A stretch of 64,000 nt of DNA from Methylosinus trichosporium OB3b (GCF_002752655.1 NZ_CP023737.1:2628001-2692000), one strand, 5' to 3'. Positions 10,369-19,572 are shown, counted from the first letter of the stretch. Numbers and translations: made by a program. The notes: generated by a model not told the origin, from the sequence alone.

Positions 10369-10403
10369 AAGCGCGATCTGTCAAATCGTGCTAGTGCCGG
10401 GTC

Positions 10404-10760
10404 ATGAGGACGCTCCACCATCCGCGCCTCGACGAGATCACGGTCGAGGGAATTCTCTACGCCTTGGCCGACCCGGTGCGCGTGGAAATATTCGCCCGGC
10501 TGGCGGCGTCCGAATGCGGGCGCAACTGCTCGACCTTTCTCGAGGTCCAGGACTGCCGCCTGCCCAAATCGACGCTGTCTCAGCATTTTCGCGTGCTGCG
10601 AGAGGCCGGCTTGATCCGCAGCGAGCGCCGCGGCGTCGAGATGATCAGCTCCACGCGTTGCGCCGAGCTCGCCGACCGCTTCGGCCCGATGCTGCGCGCG
10701 ATCGTGGACGCCTATGAGCGGCAGAAGCAGAGCCCGAGACACGACACGCCGCCCGGCTAG
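10404..10760 (+). CDS. ArsR-family winged-helix transcriptional regulator
   Basis: A 118-residue protein with a single ArsR-type HTH: ALADPVRVEIFARL near residue 20, then a recognition helix in KSTLSQHFRVLREAGLI near 55-70. Cysteines at ECGRNC and VQDC could respond to oxidation or metals, but no canonical ArsR metal motif is evident. It is transcribed away from the SDR gene and is likely to repress both genes through the inverted repeat at 10348-10368. The inducer is unknown. Confidence 0.85.
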   Translation: MRTLHHPRLDEITVEGILYALADPVRVEIFARLAASECGRNCSTFLEVQDCRLPKSTLSQHFRVLREAGLIRSERRGVEMISSTRCAELADRFGPMLRAIVDAYERQKQSPRHDTPPG

Positions 10761-10801
10761 AGCGCCAGAGCGGCCGTCCGGATCGGACGACGATCCGAAG
10801 G

Positions 10802-11995
10802 TCAGGAAATCGCGAGGGAGGACGGCGGCGCATCGCCGCAGAGCGCCACGCCGCCCCGATTATCGCGCTTGGCCCGATAGAGCGCCGCGTCGGCGCGCTC
10901 GCACAATATCTCCAGCGCCAGACCGTCGCGCGGCGCGAGAGCGACGCCGATGCTGGCGCCGATGCGAATCTCCCGCCCATCGATCTCATAAGGCGCGGAG
11001 AGAACGCGAATGATGCGATGCGCGAGCAGCCGCGCTTCGTCCTCGTGGCGAATGCCGGTTTGCACGATGACGAATTCGTCGCCGCCGAGGCGCGCCGCCG
11101 TGTCCTCGCTCCGCAGCGTCCCGACGAGGCGCTCGGTCGCCATGCGCAGCAAGGCGTCGCCGACGAGATGGCCGTGCAGGTCGTTGACGGCCTTGAACCG
11201 ATCGAGATCGAGACAATGGATCGCCAGCGCGCCGTCCTCTGCGCCGAGCGCTGCGACGCTATCCTCGAAACGCTCACGCAGATGGACGCGATTGGCGAGG
11301 CCGGTCAGAGCGTCGCGCCTCGCCAGCGCCGCCTGATCCAGCTTCGTCATCAGCTGGCGGCGGGCTGTCACATGATTGCGCGACGCCCATTGCACCACCG
11401 CGCAGGCGAATCCGGTCAGCAGAACCGCTTCGAGAAGGAAGGCGGCGACGATATGGGGGTCGGCGGCGCCGGTGGCGCGATAGAGAAAGCCGGCGACCGT
11501 CGGTCCGGTCGAAAGGGCGAGGGCGTTTCTGCACAGCCTGGGACCGAAGCCGACATTGGAGGTCGCGCCGCTGCCGAAGACGAAAGCGAGAGTGCAGGCC
11601 AGCATCGGCACCAGCGCCGAATCGGGCGGGTGGCCCATGGTGAGCGCATGCGCGTTGATGGCGCCGAGCATCACCGCATAGGCGTAGACGGCCGCGTCAT
11701 AGAGGCGCTCCCATCGCCGCGCCTCGGCCCGCGTGATCGGCCCGGCCGCCGCGCGCCTCCGATAAGCGAGAACGAAGCCGACGCAGGCGACGCAGACGAG
11801 CGCGGCCAGCAGGGTCAGAACGAGGATGAGCGCATCATGCTTGCGTGAGGCGAGCAGCAGGCCGACCGCGGTCAACGTCGCGCCCATGAAGGCTGGAGGC
11901 AGGATCGGCCGCATCAGCATGTCGATGAGCTCGACATAGGCCGCGTCGGGGAGGGGACCCGCCGCCGCGGTCGAGGTTTCGAAGCGCCGCCACAT
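10802..11995 (-). CDS. membrane-anchored diguanylate cyclase (GGDEF)
   Basis: 397 residues. The N-terminal ~210 residues contain about five or six hydrophobic segments and no recognised sensor domain; the C-terminal ~170 form a GGDEF domain. The active-site motif RLGGDEF is intact. An RxxD inhibitory site (RSED) lies exactly five residues before it, so the enzyme should make cyclic di-GMP from two GTP and be product-inhibited. It stands alone between the SDR/ArsR pair and the heme locus; its 179-bp upstream gap holds only a 12-bp palindrome (ATCGGATCCGAT, 12037-12048). Confidence 0.9.
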   Translation of the reverse strand: MWRRFETSTAAAGPLPDAAYVELIDMLMRPILPPAFMGATLTAVGLLLASRKHDALILVLTLLAALVCVACVGFVLAYRRRAAAGPITRAEARRWERLYDAAVYAYAVMLGAINAHALTMGHPPDSALVPMLACTLAFVFGSGATSNVGFGPRLCRNALALSTGPTVAGFLYRATGAADPHIVAAFLLEAVLLTGFACAVVQWASRNHVTARRQLMTKLDQAALARRDALTGLANRVHLRERFEDSVAALGAEDGALAIHCLDLDRFKAVNDLHGHLVGDALLRMATERLVGTLRSEDTAARLGGDEFVIVQTGIRHEDEARLLAHRIIRVLSAPYEIDGREIRIGASIGVALAPRDGLALEILCERADAALYRAKRDNRGGVALCGDAPPSSLAIS

Positions 11996-12174
11996 TCGCC
12001 GCCCTGTCGTCTTTCGCCTCTGTCGTCGGGAACGTTATCGGATCCGATCGGATCGGTTAACCCTCCTAAGATAGGGGCTGGTCGTGACGGCGCCGAATTT
12101 TCTGCTCCGCCGCCCTGCGCAATGGCGACGTTCGAGGACGCGACGCGGGGCGACTGTCGCGCGCCGCGATCCAG

Positions 12175-12513
12175 TCATTCGGCCGCCGCGGCGATCCCCG
12201 GATTGGTCTGCTCGAGCACGCTGTCGAAGCCTTCGAACTCCGGATGACCGAGATAGAGCGGCTTGTTCTTGCCGGCGTCCTTATGGGCGTCGCGGAACTG
12301 CTCGGAGGTCGTCCAGGCGAGGAAGCTCTCCTTGTCGCGCCACATCGTATGCGACGCATAGAGCGTGTGATCCTCGCGCTCCGGGCCGCGCAGCAGATGA
12401 AAGGCGAGAAAGCCCTCCATCTCGTCGAGCCGCGAGCGGCGCGAAGCCCAGATCGCCTCGAAGGCCGTTTCCTCGCCCTTGACGATCTTGAATCGATTCA
12501 TCGCGATAAACAT
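12175..12513 (-). CDS. hmuD: IsdG-like heme-degrading monooxygenase (HmuD/HmuQ type)
   Basis: A 112-residue ABM-fold protein that should open the heme ring in the cytoplasm and release iron. The Asn-Trp-His triad of the IsdG family is present at N6 (IAMNRF), W67 (AWTTSEQF) and H77 (RDAHKD). HLLRGPEREDHTLYASHT is typical of the rhizobial HmuD/HmuQ proteins. It is the last gene of the minus-strand heme operon, 40 bases after tonB. The symbol rests on resemblance and context. Confidence 0.85.
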   Translation of the reverse strand: MFIAMNRFKIVKGEETAFEAIWASRRSRLDEMEGFLAFHLLRGPEREDHTLYASHTMWRDKESFLAWTTSEQFRDAHKDAGKNKPLYLGHPEFEGFDSVLEQTNPGIAAAAE

Positions 12514-12553
12514 GCTGTTTTCCTCGTCTGCGGATCGCCGGCGGCGATCGGTG

Positions 12554-13399
12554 TCATCTGAGATTATAATCGACGCCGGCCGTGATGCTCATGCTCGACG
12601 CCCCGTCCGACATCGGCGGAAAGGGCGCCGCGCGCCGCACCATGGCGAGCGTCGCCTCGTCCAGCAACGGCGCGCCGGACGATCGCGCCAGCGCCACCGC
12701 GAGAACGGCGCCGCCCGGCGACAAGATGAAGCGCACCACCGCGACGCCGACGATATTACGGTCGCGCGCCTCGTTCGGATAGCGCTTGAAGCGCGCGAGA
12801 TGCGCGAGCGCCGTCGCCCGATAGCTGGCGCTGCTCGCAGTTCCGGCGAAGGTCGAGCCGCCGGCCTCGCCGCCGCGAGTCTCGGCGCGGCTGCGCAGGC
12901 GCTCCCGTCCGTCGCCGTCGTCCGCCGAAGGCTCGCGACGACGCGCCTGCGGCGCGCCTTTCGGCAGAACGCGCGCATGGGCGCGTGGCCGCCTCTCGCG
13001 CCGCTCGAGCTTTTGCGCCGCCGGCGCCCGCCGCGGCGCGACGATCGCGTCGGGCGCCGTTTCGACGAGAGGCGCGGATGCGAGCGGCGTCTCGTCCGGC
13101 GCTTCGGCGATCGGCTCCGTCGCCGACGCCTCCCCGAAATTCGCCGCCGTCCGCGCCGCCACGCTCTCCTGCGCGCCGGCGACGATCTGCACCTCGAGCG
13201 CCCGCTCGCCCCCCTTGGGCGCCGCGAGCCTCTGGCTCGCAGTCAGCGTGAAGATCGCGAGGACGACGCCATGACCGGCCAGCGACAACACGGTCGAGAC
13301 GAAAGACTCGCGATCACGGCGCAGGGTCGGCGGCGCGAGCGCTCGCCGCGCCATCGGCTGCGCGGCGTCGGCTTCGCCGCTCGCAAAAACCATGGTCAT
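12554..13399 (-). CDS. TonB-family energy transducer of the heme locus
   Basis: 281 residues: one N-terminal membrane anchor (about residues 33-55, FVSTVLSLAGHGVVLAIFTL), a long Ala/Arg/Pro/Glu-rich periplasmic linker, and a C-terminal TonB domain (RYPNEARDRNIVGVAVVRF). The domain transmits proton-motive force to the outer-membrane receptor encoded immediately upstream (25-bp gap). An ATG at 13393 is an alternative start. A dedicated TonB next to its receptor suggests the pair works as a unit for heme. Confidence 0.88.
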   Translation of the reverse strand: MTMVFASGEADAAQPMARRALAPPTLRRDRESFVSTVLSLAGHGVVLAIFTLTASQRLAAPKGGERALEVQIVAGAQESVAARTAANFGEASATEPIAEAPDETPLASAPLVETAPDAIVAPRRAPAAQKLERRERRPRAHARVLPKGAPQARRREPSADDGDGRERLRSRAETRGGEAGGSTFAGTASSASYRATALAHLARFKRYPNEARDRNIVGVAVVRFILSPGGAVLAVALARSSGAPLLDEATLAMVRRAAPFPPMSDGASSMSITAGVDYNLR

Positions 13400-13424
13400 C
13401 TCGACGTCTCCACGAGGCCGCGCG

Positions 13425-15530
13425 TCAATTCGAGGCGAATTTCACGGCGACCGCGAATTTCACGGTGAAGCCGGCGCTCGGCAGCGAGTTGAGATATTGC
13501 GTGTATTTGCGGTTCGTCACATTCGACAGCAGCAGATTGGCCGTCACTGCGTCATTCACGGCGTAATTGGCGAAGAGATCGATGTAGTCGTAGGATTTCG
13601 TCGGCGTCGTGACCGTGGTGGGGCTGCGATCGACCGCCGTGTAGCGGCCGCCGACGGTCAGCGCGGCGTCGAGGAAGCGGAACGCCAAACTGGTCGTGAT
13701 ACGTCCCGGCGCCACGCTGTAGAGCGGCGCATTGGTCGAGAGATCCTTGCCGCTGTTGAGGGAGCCGGCGACCGAGAGAAAGCCGCCGCCCCAATCATAG
13801 ACCCCTTCGCCCTCGACGCCGCGAATCTCCGCCCTCGCCACATTGAGATATTGGTAGGACGTGATCGGGAAGCAGAGATAGGACGCGAAGTTGCAGACGA
13901 CGGTCGACATGCCGGGGATGAAGGGCACGAGATAGGAGCCCCCCACCGTCTGGAAATCGATGAAATTGTCGATCCTGTTCTGAAAGAGGTTGAGCTTGCC
14001 TCTGATCTTGTCGCCCGGCTTCAGCACGTCCTCATATTTGACATTGACGCCGACCTCGACGTCATGCGCGACCTCCGGCTTCAGATAGGGATTGGGCAGG
14101 ATGTTGAACGCCGGGAACGGATGCGTCCCCGAGATCAGCGTCTCTGTGATCGACGGCGCCCGATAGCCCTCGGCATAGGTCCCATAGATCTCGACGCCCG
14201 CAAGCGGCGTCACGCCGACGGTAATCTTCGGCGACAATCGGCTGCCGCTCGACCCATAGGCGCCGCCCGAGAGCGCGTAATCGTCAAAGCGCAGGGCGCC
14301 GAGCACGCGCAGCCATGATCCATAGCGCGCCTCGTCCTGCACGAAGGCGCCGGAGAGACGCCGATCGCCAGAGGGCGTCAGCGCCGAGACGAATTTGCCG
14401 GCGTTGTCGATGGTCGTCACATGATCCTCGGCGTTGTCGCCGCCGAAGGTCAACGCATGATCGATCATCGCGGTCGAGAAGCGCGCGGTGTTGTGGACGT
14501 CGAGGCCCCATGTGCCGATGTGATCCTCGAGCCCGGCGCCGGCGGAGACGCCGAGCGCGCGATAGGTCGCGGTCGGCGACAGGACCGTCTGCCGATTGCG
14601 CGTCTCCGTGTAGTAGACTTTCGCGTCGAGATCGAGCAGCGGAACGTCGGGCTTGGCGAAATGATAGCCGAGCGTGAATGTGTTGGCGTCGACATCGTCG
14701 GAAAAGCGCGTGCCCGAGCCGCTCGTGCCATTGTTGGCGAAACGATAATTCTGCATCAGCGCTGTCGCGGTGATCGCATGACCCTCGTCGGGACGGACCG
14801 CGAGCTTCATCAGCCCGCCGACCAATTCGCTGCCGGTGTCGGCGACCGTCTTTCCCTCGCCATCCTCATAGGGCGTGCGCCGACGATAGACGAATTGCCC
14901 GAACGCATCGGCCCAATCGGTCGGCCGCGTCGCGAGCGACGTGCTCTCGAGCAGGCCTTGTCCATTGGTTCCGGAGCCGAGCTTCTGGATGATTCCATAT
15001 CTTTCGCCCGGCGCGAGCACATCGTCGGCGCCGCGCGTGCGGAACGAGACGACGCCGCCGATCGCTCCAGAGCCATAGATGTTGGAGACGGGACCGCGCA
15101 CGACATCCGCCTGCGAAAGAAATTCGGGCTCGAGATAGAACGTCCCATTGGCGTTGTGGCCGGAAATCTGAAAATTCTGCCGCGCGCCGTCGATGAGGAC
15201 ATTCACGCGGCCGAAATCCTGCAAGCCGCGAATATTGATCGATTGCGCCGGATCGTTCTGGCTCTCCTGCGTCGCGACGCCGGGAACGTTGCGCAGAATG
15301 TCTGCGAGCGTCGAAGGCTGAAAGCGCTCGATCTCCTTCCGCGTGACGACGCTCGACGCGGTCATCGACTCGACAGGCGCCTCCTGCGTCTTCGTCGCCG
15401 TGACATTGATCGTCTCCAATCCTTCGAAATCCGCGCGCGGAGACTGGGCATGCGCCGGAGCCGCGAGCGCGAATGTCGAAGAGAAAACCAGAGCCGCGCT
15501 TGCCCGAGCGCGGTGATACGAGCGATGCAT
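13425..15530 (-). CDS. hmuR: TonB-dependent heme/hemoglobin outer-membrane receptor
   Basis: 701 residues with a signal peptide (cleavage near AHA), a TonB box region (ETINVTATKT), a plug domain and a 22-strand-type barrel ending in a hydrophobic strand (FAVAVKFASN). Heme-receptor signatures are visible: GYRAPS (FRAP-like), then a His in ISGTHPFP, then NPYLKPE (NPNL-like). In known receptors the His between these two motifs binds heme. It heads the minus-strand operon receptor-tonB-hmuD and is divergent from hmuPTUV. The symbol is assigned by context. Confidence 0.88.
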   Translation of the reverse strand: MHRSYHRARASAALVFSSTFALAAPAHAQSPRADFEGLETINVTATKTQEAPVESMTASSVVTRKEIERFQPSTLADILRNVPGVATQESQNDPAQSINIRGLQDFGRVNVLIDGARQNFQISGHNANGTFYLEPEFLSQADVVRGPVSNIYGSGAIGGVVSFRTRGADDVLAPGERYGIIQKLGSGTNGQGLLESTSLATRPTDWADAFGQFVYRRRTPYEDGEGKTVADTGSELVGGLMKLAVRPDEGHAITATALMQNYRFANNGTSGSGTRFSDDVDANTFTLGYHFAKPDVPLLDLDAKVYYTETRNRQTVLSPTATYRALGVSAGAGLEDHIGTWGLDVHNTARFSTAMIDHALTFGGDNAEDHVTTIDNAGKFVSALTPSGDRRLSGAFVQDEARYGSWLRVLGALRFDDYALSGGAYGSSGSRLSPKITVGVTPLAGVEIYGTYAEGYRAPSITETLISGTHPFPAFNILPNPYLKPEVAHDVEVGVNVKYEDVLKPGDKIRGKLNLFQNRIDNFIDFQTVGGSYLVPFIPGMSTVVCNFASYLCFPITSYQYLNVARAEIRGVEGEGVYDWGGGFLSVAGSLNSGKDLSTNAPLYSVAPGRITTSLAFRFLDAALTVGGRYTAVDRSPTTVTTPTKSYDYIDLFANYAVNDAVTANLLLSNVTNRKYTQYLNSLPSAGFTVKFAVAVKFASN

Positions 15531-15682
15531 GAGCCCTCCGGACGCAATCTTTTCGTCTGGCTGGCTGGCTCGGCGCGACGGCCCCGCTGGCTGGCTGTTC
15601 GGCGCCCGTGAAGACGCTTACGTAGCTTCGCGCAAGTGGCGGCCCTGTTCAAGGTCGATCGGGGCCAATCATCTTTACAAGA

Positions 15683-15705
15683 CTTCCAGATGCTGTGTCT
15701 GCAAG
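15683..15705. promoter_or_regulatory. imperfect inverted repeat between hmuR and hmuP
   Basis: CTTCCAGA, 7 bases, TCTGCAAG: eight-base arms with one mismatch, in the 249-bp gap between the divergent heme operons. It does not match the Irr or RirA consensus I know, so the regulator is unassigned. No other clear signal was seen in 15531-15779. Confidence 0.3.
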
Positions 15706-15779
15706 CCTTCCAATAAAGGTCGAGCGCGATTGACGCGGGCGCCTCTCCTATCGATGCTTCATGATCGCGAGAGATGATC

Positions 15780-15956
15780 ATGCAAAAAGACCACACTGCT
15801 CCCGCTTCCGATCCGCCCTTCGACGCGCCGCGCAAGCCGCGCGAAATTCCCATCGGAGAGCTGCTCGGCGAAGCCAGAGAAGCGCTGATCCTTCACGCGG
15901 GCGAGCGCTATCGCCTGCGCATCACCGCGAACAACAAGCTGATCCTGACGAAGTGA
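15780..15956 (+). CDS. hmuP: hemin uptake protein HmuP
   Basis: A 58-residue protein of the HmuP family, with the central LLGEAREALILHAGERYRLR and the ending TANNKLILTK. In Bradyrhizobium HmuP is needed for expression of the heme receptor genes. The second ATG (15780) is chosen because the GCGAGAG ribosome-site-like sequence ends about six bases before it; an in-frame ATG at 15774 is possible. It opens the plus-strand hmuPTUV operon, seven bases before hmuT. Confidence 0.88.
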   Translation: MQKDHTAPASDPPFDAPRKPREIPIGELLGEAREALILHAGERYRLRITANNKLILTK

Positions 15957-15963
15957 GAGAGCC

Positions 15964-16851
15964 GTGAGCACGCAACGTTCCGCACTCCGATGCCTGCGCG
16001 CGCTGCTGACGGCCGTCGCGCTGATCGCAACGCGCGCTCATGGCGCCGAGACCGATCGCATCGTCGCCGTCGGCGGCGCGATCACCGAGATCTTCTATGC
16101 GCTCGAACGTCAGGATCGGCTCGTCGCCATCGACACGACGAGCCTCTATCCGCCGCAGGCGCTGAAGGAGAAAGCCAATGTCGGCTATTTCCGCGCGCTC
16201 TCGGCGGAAGGCGTTCTATCGACGCGCCCGTCGCTCGTTCTCGCTCTGCAGGGCGCCGGTCCGCCGCCGGCGATCCAATCGCTGATCGACGCGGGCGTGC
16301 GCGTCGCGACGATTCCCGACTCGCCCTCTGCGCAAGGCGTCGTCGCCAAGATCGAAGCCGTCGGCCGCGCAGCGGATGCGAATGACGCCGCAGCGCGGCT
16401 CGCCGCCGATGTGCGCGCGCGCTTCGACGAGCTCGCGGCTCTGCGCTCCAGGATCACGACGAAGCGTCGCGCGCTGTTCGTGCTCTCTTTGCAGAACGGA
16501 CGTCCGCTGGTCGGCGGACGCGGCACCGCGGCGGATGCGATCATCACGCTCGCCGGGGGTGAGAATGTCGCCGCCGACATCGAAGGCTATAAGCCGATGA
16601 CGCTCGAGGCGGTCGCCGCCACGGCGCCGGAGACCATCGTGATGATGGGGACGGACGCGCCGCCGCCGGACGTGTTCTCTCTGCCCGGCTTCTCCGGCGT
16701 TCCCGCGGCGCAGACGCGTTCGCTGTTCATCCGCGACGGGCTCTATCTCATCGGCTTCGGCCCGCGGGCGCCGCAGGCCGCGCGCGAGCTGATGGCGGCC
16801 TTCTATCCCGACGCGCCAGTTCTTTCTTCGCCGCTGGACGGCGACAGATGA
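15964..16851 (+). CDS. hmuT: heme ABC transporter periplasmic binding protein
   Basis: 295 residues with an N-terminal signal peptide (cleavage near HGA) and a class III substrate-binding fold: VAVGGAITEIFYALE at the start, GYFRALSAEG and AGGENVAADIEGY later. It should carry heme from receptor to permease. The start codon is GTG. The gene overlaps hmuU by four bases (ATGA), showing translational coupling. Confidence 0.93.
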   Translation: MSTQRSALRCLRALLTAVALIATRAHGAETDRIVAVGGAITEIFYALERQDRLVAIDTTSLYPPQALKEKANVGYFRALSAEGVLSTRPSLVLALQGAGPPPAIQSLIDAGVRVATIPDSPSAQGVVAKIEAVGRAADANDAAARLAADVRARFDELAALRSRITTKRRALFVLSLQNGRPLVGGRGTAADAIITLAGGENVAADIEGYKPMTLEAVAATAPETIVMMGTDAPPPDVFSLPGFSGVPAAQTRSLFIRDGLYLIGFGPRAPQAARELMAAFYPDAPVLSSPLDGDR

Positions 16852-17945
16852 CCGCCGTCGTCGAGCCCGATACGACGGCGATCGCGCGTTTCGTCGAGCG
16901 CCGGCGTCGACGCTTTCTCATCGTCGCCTCTGGTCTCGCCGCAATCTGCGTCATCACATTCGTATTGGCGCTCGCGAATGGCGCCGTCGCCATCCCGCCG
17001 GGCAAGACGCTCCACATTCTCATCGGCGCCATTGTCGACCACGCCGCGCTCGCTGGCGATCGCGACGCGCTCGTGCTGCTCGATCTGCGTCTGCCGCGCG
17101 TTCTGCTCGGCCTCGAAGTGGGCGCAGCGCTCGCCGCCTCGGGCGCGCTGATGCAGGGGCTGTTCCGCAATCCGCTCGCCGATCCCGGATTGATCGGCGT
17201 GTCGAGCGGCGCCGCGCTCGCCGCCGCCGCGACCATCGTGCTCGGCGACCGGCTGCTCGCCGGCGCCGGCGAGGCTGTTCCTTTCGCGCTTCTCCCCATC
17301 GGCGCCTTCTGCGGCGGCCTCATCACGACGCTGCTCATCTACGCCATCGCCACGCGCGCGGGCCGGACGTCGATGGCGACCATGCTGCTCGCCGGCGTCG
17401 CGCTCAGCGCCTTCGCCGGCGCCGCGACGAGCCTGCTCGCATTTCTGTCCGACGATCGCCAGCTGCGCGATCTGACCTTCTGGTCGCTCGGCAGCCTCAA
17501 TGGCGCGAGCTGGAACAAGACAGCGATCGTCGCCGCGATCGTCACGCCCCTGCTGCTCGCCGCGCCGCTGCTCGGCCGCGCGCTCAATGCGCTGGCGCTC
17601 GGCGAGGCCGAGGCGTTTCATCTCGGCATCCGCGTCCAGCGCATCAAGGCCGCCACGATTCTGCTCGTTGCGCTCGCCGTCGGCGCCAGCGTGGCGGCGG
17701 CCGGCGTCGTCGGTTTCGTCGGCGTCGTCGCGCCGCATATCGTTCGGCTCGCGACCGGTCCCGATCATCGCCGCCTGCTGCCGCTCGCCATGATGCTCGG
17801 CGGCGCATTGCTCGTCGCGGCGGACGCTTTCGCACGCGTGCTCGCCGCGCCGGCGGAGCTGCCGCTCGGCGTGCTCACGGCGACGATCGGCTCGCCGTTC
17901 TTCTTATGGCTGCTGTTGCGGCGGAACAGGAGCGTGTGGTCATGA
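16848..17945 (+). CDS. hmuU: heme ABC transporter permease (FecCD family)
   Basis: 365 residues and about ten membrane helices. Family signatures are LRLPRVLLGLEVGAALAASG, ALMQGLFRNPLADPGLIGVS and AAAGVVGFVGVVAPHIVRL. It forms the inner-membrane channel for heme. It overlaps hmuT upstream and hmuV downstream, each by ATGA. Confidence 0.95.
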   Translation: MTAVVEPDTTAIARFVERRRRRFLIVASGLAAICVITFVLALANGAVAIPPGKTLHILIGAIVDHAALAGDRDALVLLDLRLPRVLLGLEVGAALAASGALMQGLFRNPLADPGLIGVSSGAALAAAATIVLGDRLLAGAGEAVPFALLPIGAFCGGLITTLLIYAIATRAGRTSMATMLLAGVALSAFAGAATSLLAFLSDDRQLRDLTFWSLGSLNGASWNKTAIVAAIVTPLLLAAPLLGRALNALALGEAEAFHLGIRVQRIKAATILLVALAVGASVAAAGVVGFVGVVAPHIVRLATGPDHRRLLPLAMMLGGALLVAADAFARVLAAPAELPLGVLTATIGSPFFLWLLLRRNRSVWS

Positions 17946-18790
17946 GCGCGATAATCGAAGCCCGCGGCGTCACCTTCCGCGTCGACGGCCGAGCGCTGGT
18001 CGACCAAGCGGATCTACGACTCGAATCGGGCCGGCTCACCATTGTGATCGGCCCCAACGGCGCCGGCAAATCGACCTTGCTGTCATTGCTCGCCGGCGCC
18101 GCGACGGCGCATGCCGGCGAGATCTCCTATTGCGGCGAGAGGCTCGACCGTCTGCCGCCTTGGCGCATCGCCAACCGCCGCGCAGTGATGACGCAGAGCG
18201 CCCGCCTCGCCTTTCCCTTCACGGTCCATGAGGTCGCGAGCCTCGGGCTCGACATCGTCGGCCGCGCCTCGTCGCGCCAGCAGCGGCGGGACATAGTGGC
18301 GCGCAGCCTCGCCGCCGCCGATGCGCTGCATCTTTGCGAACGCGAATATTCCGGCCTGTCCGGCGGCGAGCAGCAGCGCGTGCAATTCGCACGCGCGCTC
18401 TGCCAGCTCTTCGCCGGCCGCAGCGTCGACGCGCGCCAGGCGCTGCTGCTCGACGAGCCGATCGCGAGCCTGGACTTGCGCCATCAGCTGGCGCTGATGG
18501 ACGCCGCGCGCGACATCGCCGACGCGGGCGCCGCGGTATTCGTCGTGCTGCACGATCTCAACATTGCGGCGGCCTATGCGGATGAGCTCGTCGTGATGTC
18601 CGGGGGCCGCATCATGGCCGCGGGCCGGCCCGGCGAAATATTGTCCGACAGTCTCGTCGCCTCGGTTTTCGGCGTCGATCTGCAATTGAGCGCTGTTCCG
18701 CCCAGCAGCCTGCCGTTTCTGCTTCCCCACGGCTATGCGCGCCGACGCGATTGGTCGCGGACGAGATTTCGCGAGCCGATGGGAAATTGA
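17942..18790 (+). CDS. hmuV: heme ABC transporter ATP-binding protein
   Basis: 282 residues with Walker A GPNGAGKST, signature LSGGEQQRV, Walker B ALLLDEP and the switch His in LHDLNIA. It powers HmuU. The ATG at 17942 overlaps the hmuU stop; longer in-frame starts lie inside hmuU. It is the last recognisable gene of the operon. Confidence 0.95.
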   Translation: MSAIIEARGVTFRVDGRALVDQADLRLESGRLTIVIGPNGAGKSTLLSLLAGAATAHAGEISYCGERLDRLPPWRIANRRAVMTQSARLAFPFTVHEVASLGLDIVGRASSRQQRRDIVARSLAAADALHLCEREYSGLSGGEQQRVQFARALCQLFAGRSVDARQALLLDEPIASLDLRHQLALMDAARDIADAGAAVFVVLHDLNIAAAYADELVVMSGGRIMAAGRPGEILSDSLVASVFGVDLQLSAVPPSSLPFLLPHGYARRRDWSRTRFREPMGN

Positions 18791-18889
18791 CGGCCGCGCT
18801 ACGGCGACAAGGGAACCCGCGCGCCGGCTCACCGTTGTATGGCGACACGCGGCGCCCTCCTTTCGGAGGCGCGACTGGGAGCTCGAGCC

Positions 18890-19426
18890 ATGGCGAACCA
18901 ACAGCAAGGCGGAACGCTGAAGCACTTCGTCGGCAAAGTGACCGATACGATCGGCGGCATGGTCGGTCGAATGGGCGCCTCCATGTCGACGAACGCGGAC
19001 AGCTTCGTCGAGAATGCGGCGATCGGCGATATGTACGAGATCACGGCCGCGAAGATCGCGCTGAAGCGGTCGCGCTCCGAGCCTGTCCGCGCGATCGCCG
19101 AGAAGATGATCGAGGATCACACCGAGAACACCCGTCGCCTTCAGAACAAGCTCTCGACGAGCGAGGCGCGCGACGTCGCGCGGCCGCCGCAGACGCTCGA
19201 CAGCCGTCGGCAATCCATGGTCGATCACCTCGAGGAGGCGCCGGACGATTCCTTCGATTCGACCTATCTCGACCAGCAGCTGATGGCGCATGAAGAGACG
19301 GTCACGCTGATGCAAACCTACAGGGACAGCGGCGATCACGCGCAGCTGAGGTCCTTCGCCGCCGAAGCCGCCCCTGTCGTCGAAGGGCATCTCGAAGACA
19401 TCAAGCGGCTGCGTTCAATGATGTAG
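18890..19426 (+). CDS. DUF4142 ferritin-like helical protein
   Basis: 178 residues. The segment FVENAAIGDMYEITAAKIAL...AEKMIEDHTENT matches the DUF4142 pattern (helical, ferritin-like, with acidic and His residues). Unlike many members it lacks an obvious signal peptide; the N-terminus is Gly-rich with a GGMVGRMGASM patch. The ATG at 18890 has GGGAG upstream; an in-frame start at 18839 is weaker. It follows hmuV by 99 bases but is probably independent. Function is unknown. Confidence 0.78.
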   Translation: MANQQQGGTLKHFVGKVTDTIGGMVGRMGASMSTNADSFVENAAIGDMYEITAAKIALKRSRSEPVRAIAEKMIEDHTENTRRLQNKLSTSEARDVARPPQTLDSRRQSMVDHLEEAPDDSFDSTYLDQQLMAHEETVTLMQTYRDSGDHAQLRSFAAEAAPVVEGHLEDIKRLRSMM

Positions 19427-19529
19427 CTCGGCGGCTCTTCGCCCCGAATCCAGGCTCCGTCACGGCGTGGAGGGCCGCGAGAAACGCGGCAAACCCGGAT
19501 TCGGAGCCTTGAGCGCGAATCGGAAACCG

Positions 19530-19558
19530 TTGACAATCCAGGCGCACGGCTTTATCGG
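19530..19558 (+). promoter_or_regulatory. putative sigma-70 promoter of rplU-rpmA
   Basis: TTGACA (19530-19535), a 17-base spacer and TATCGG (19553-19558). The -35 is perfect; the -10 is weak. Transcription would begin near 19565 and give a leader of about 140 bases before rplU. Confidence 0.45.
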
Positions 19559-19572
19559 CTAGGTTCGCTTCG

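Noticed and set aside
12001..12174. Possible small gene between the GGDEF gene and hmuD
   Set aside because: The frames are short and Arg-rich with no ribosome site; only a 12-bp palindrome is notable.
19427..19529. Possible tRNA or structured RNA between the DUF4142 gene and rplU
   Set aside because: No cloverleaf, CCA end or T-loop could be found by eye; only the promoter and hairpin downstream are supported.
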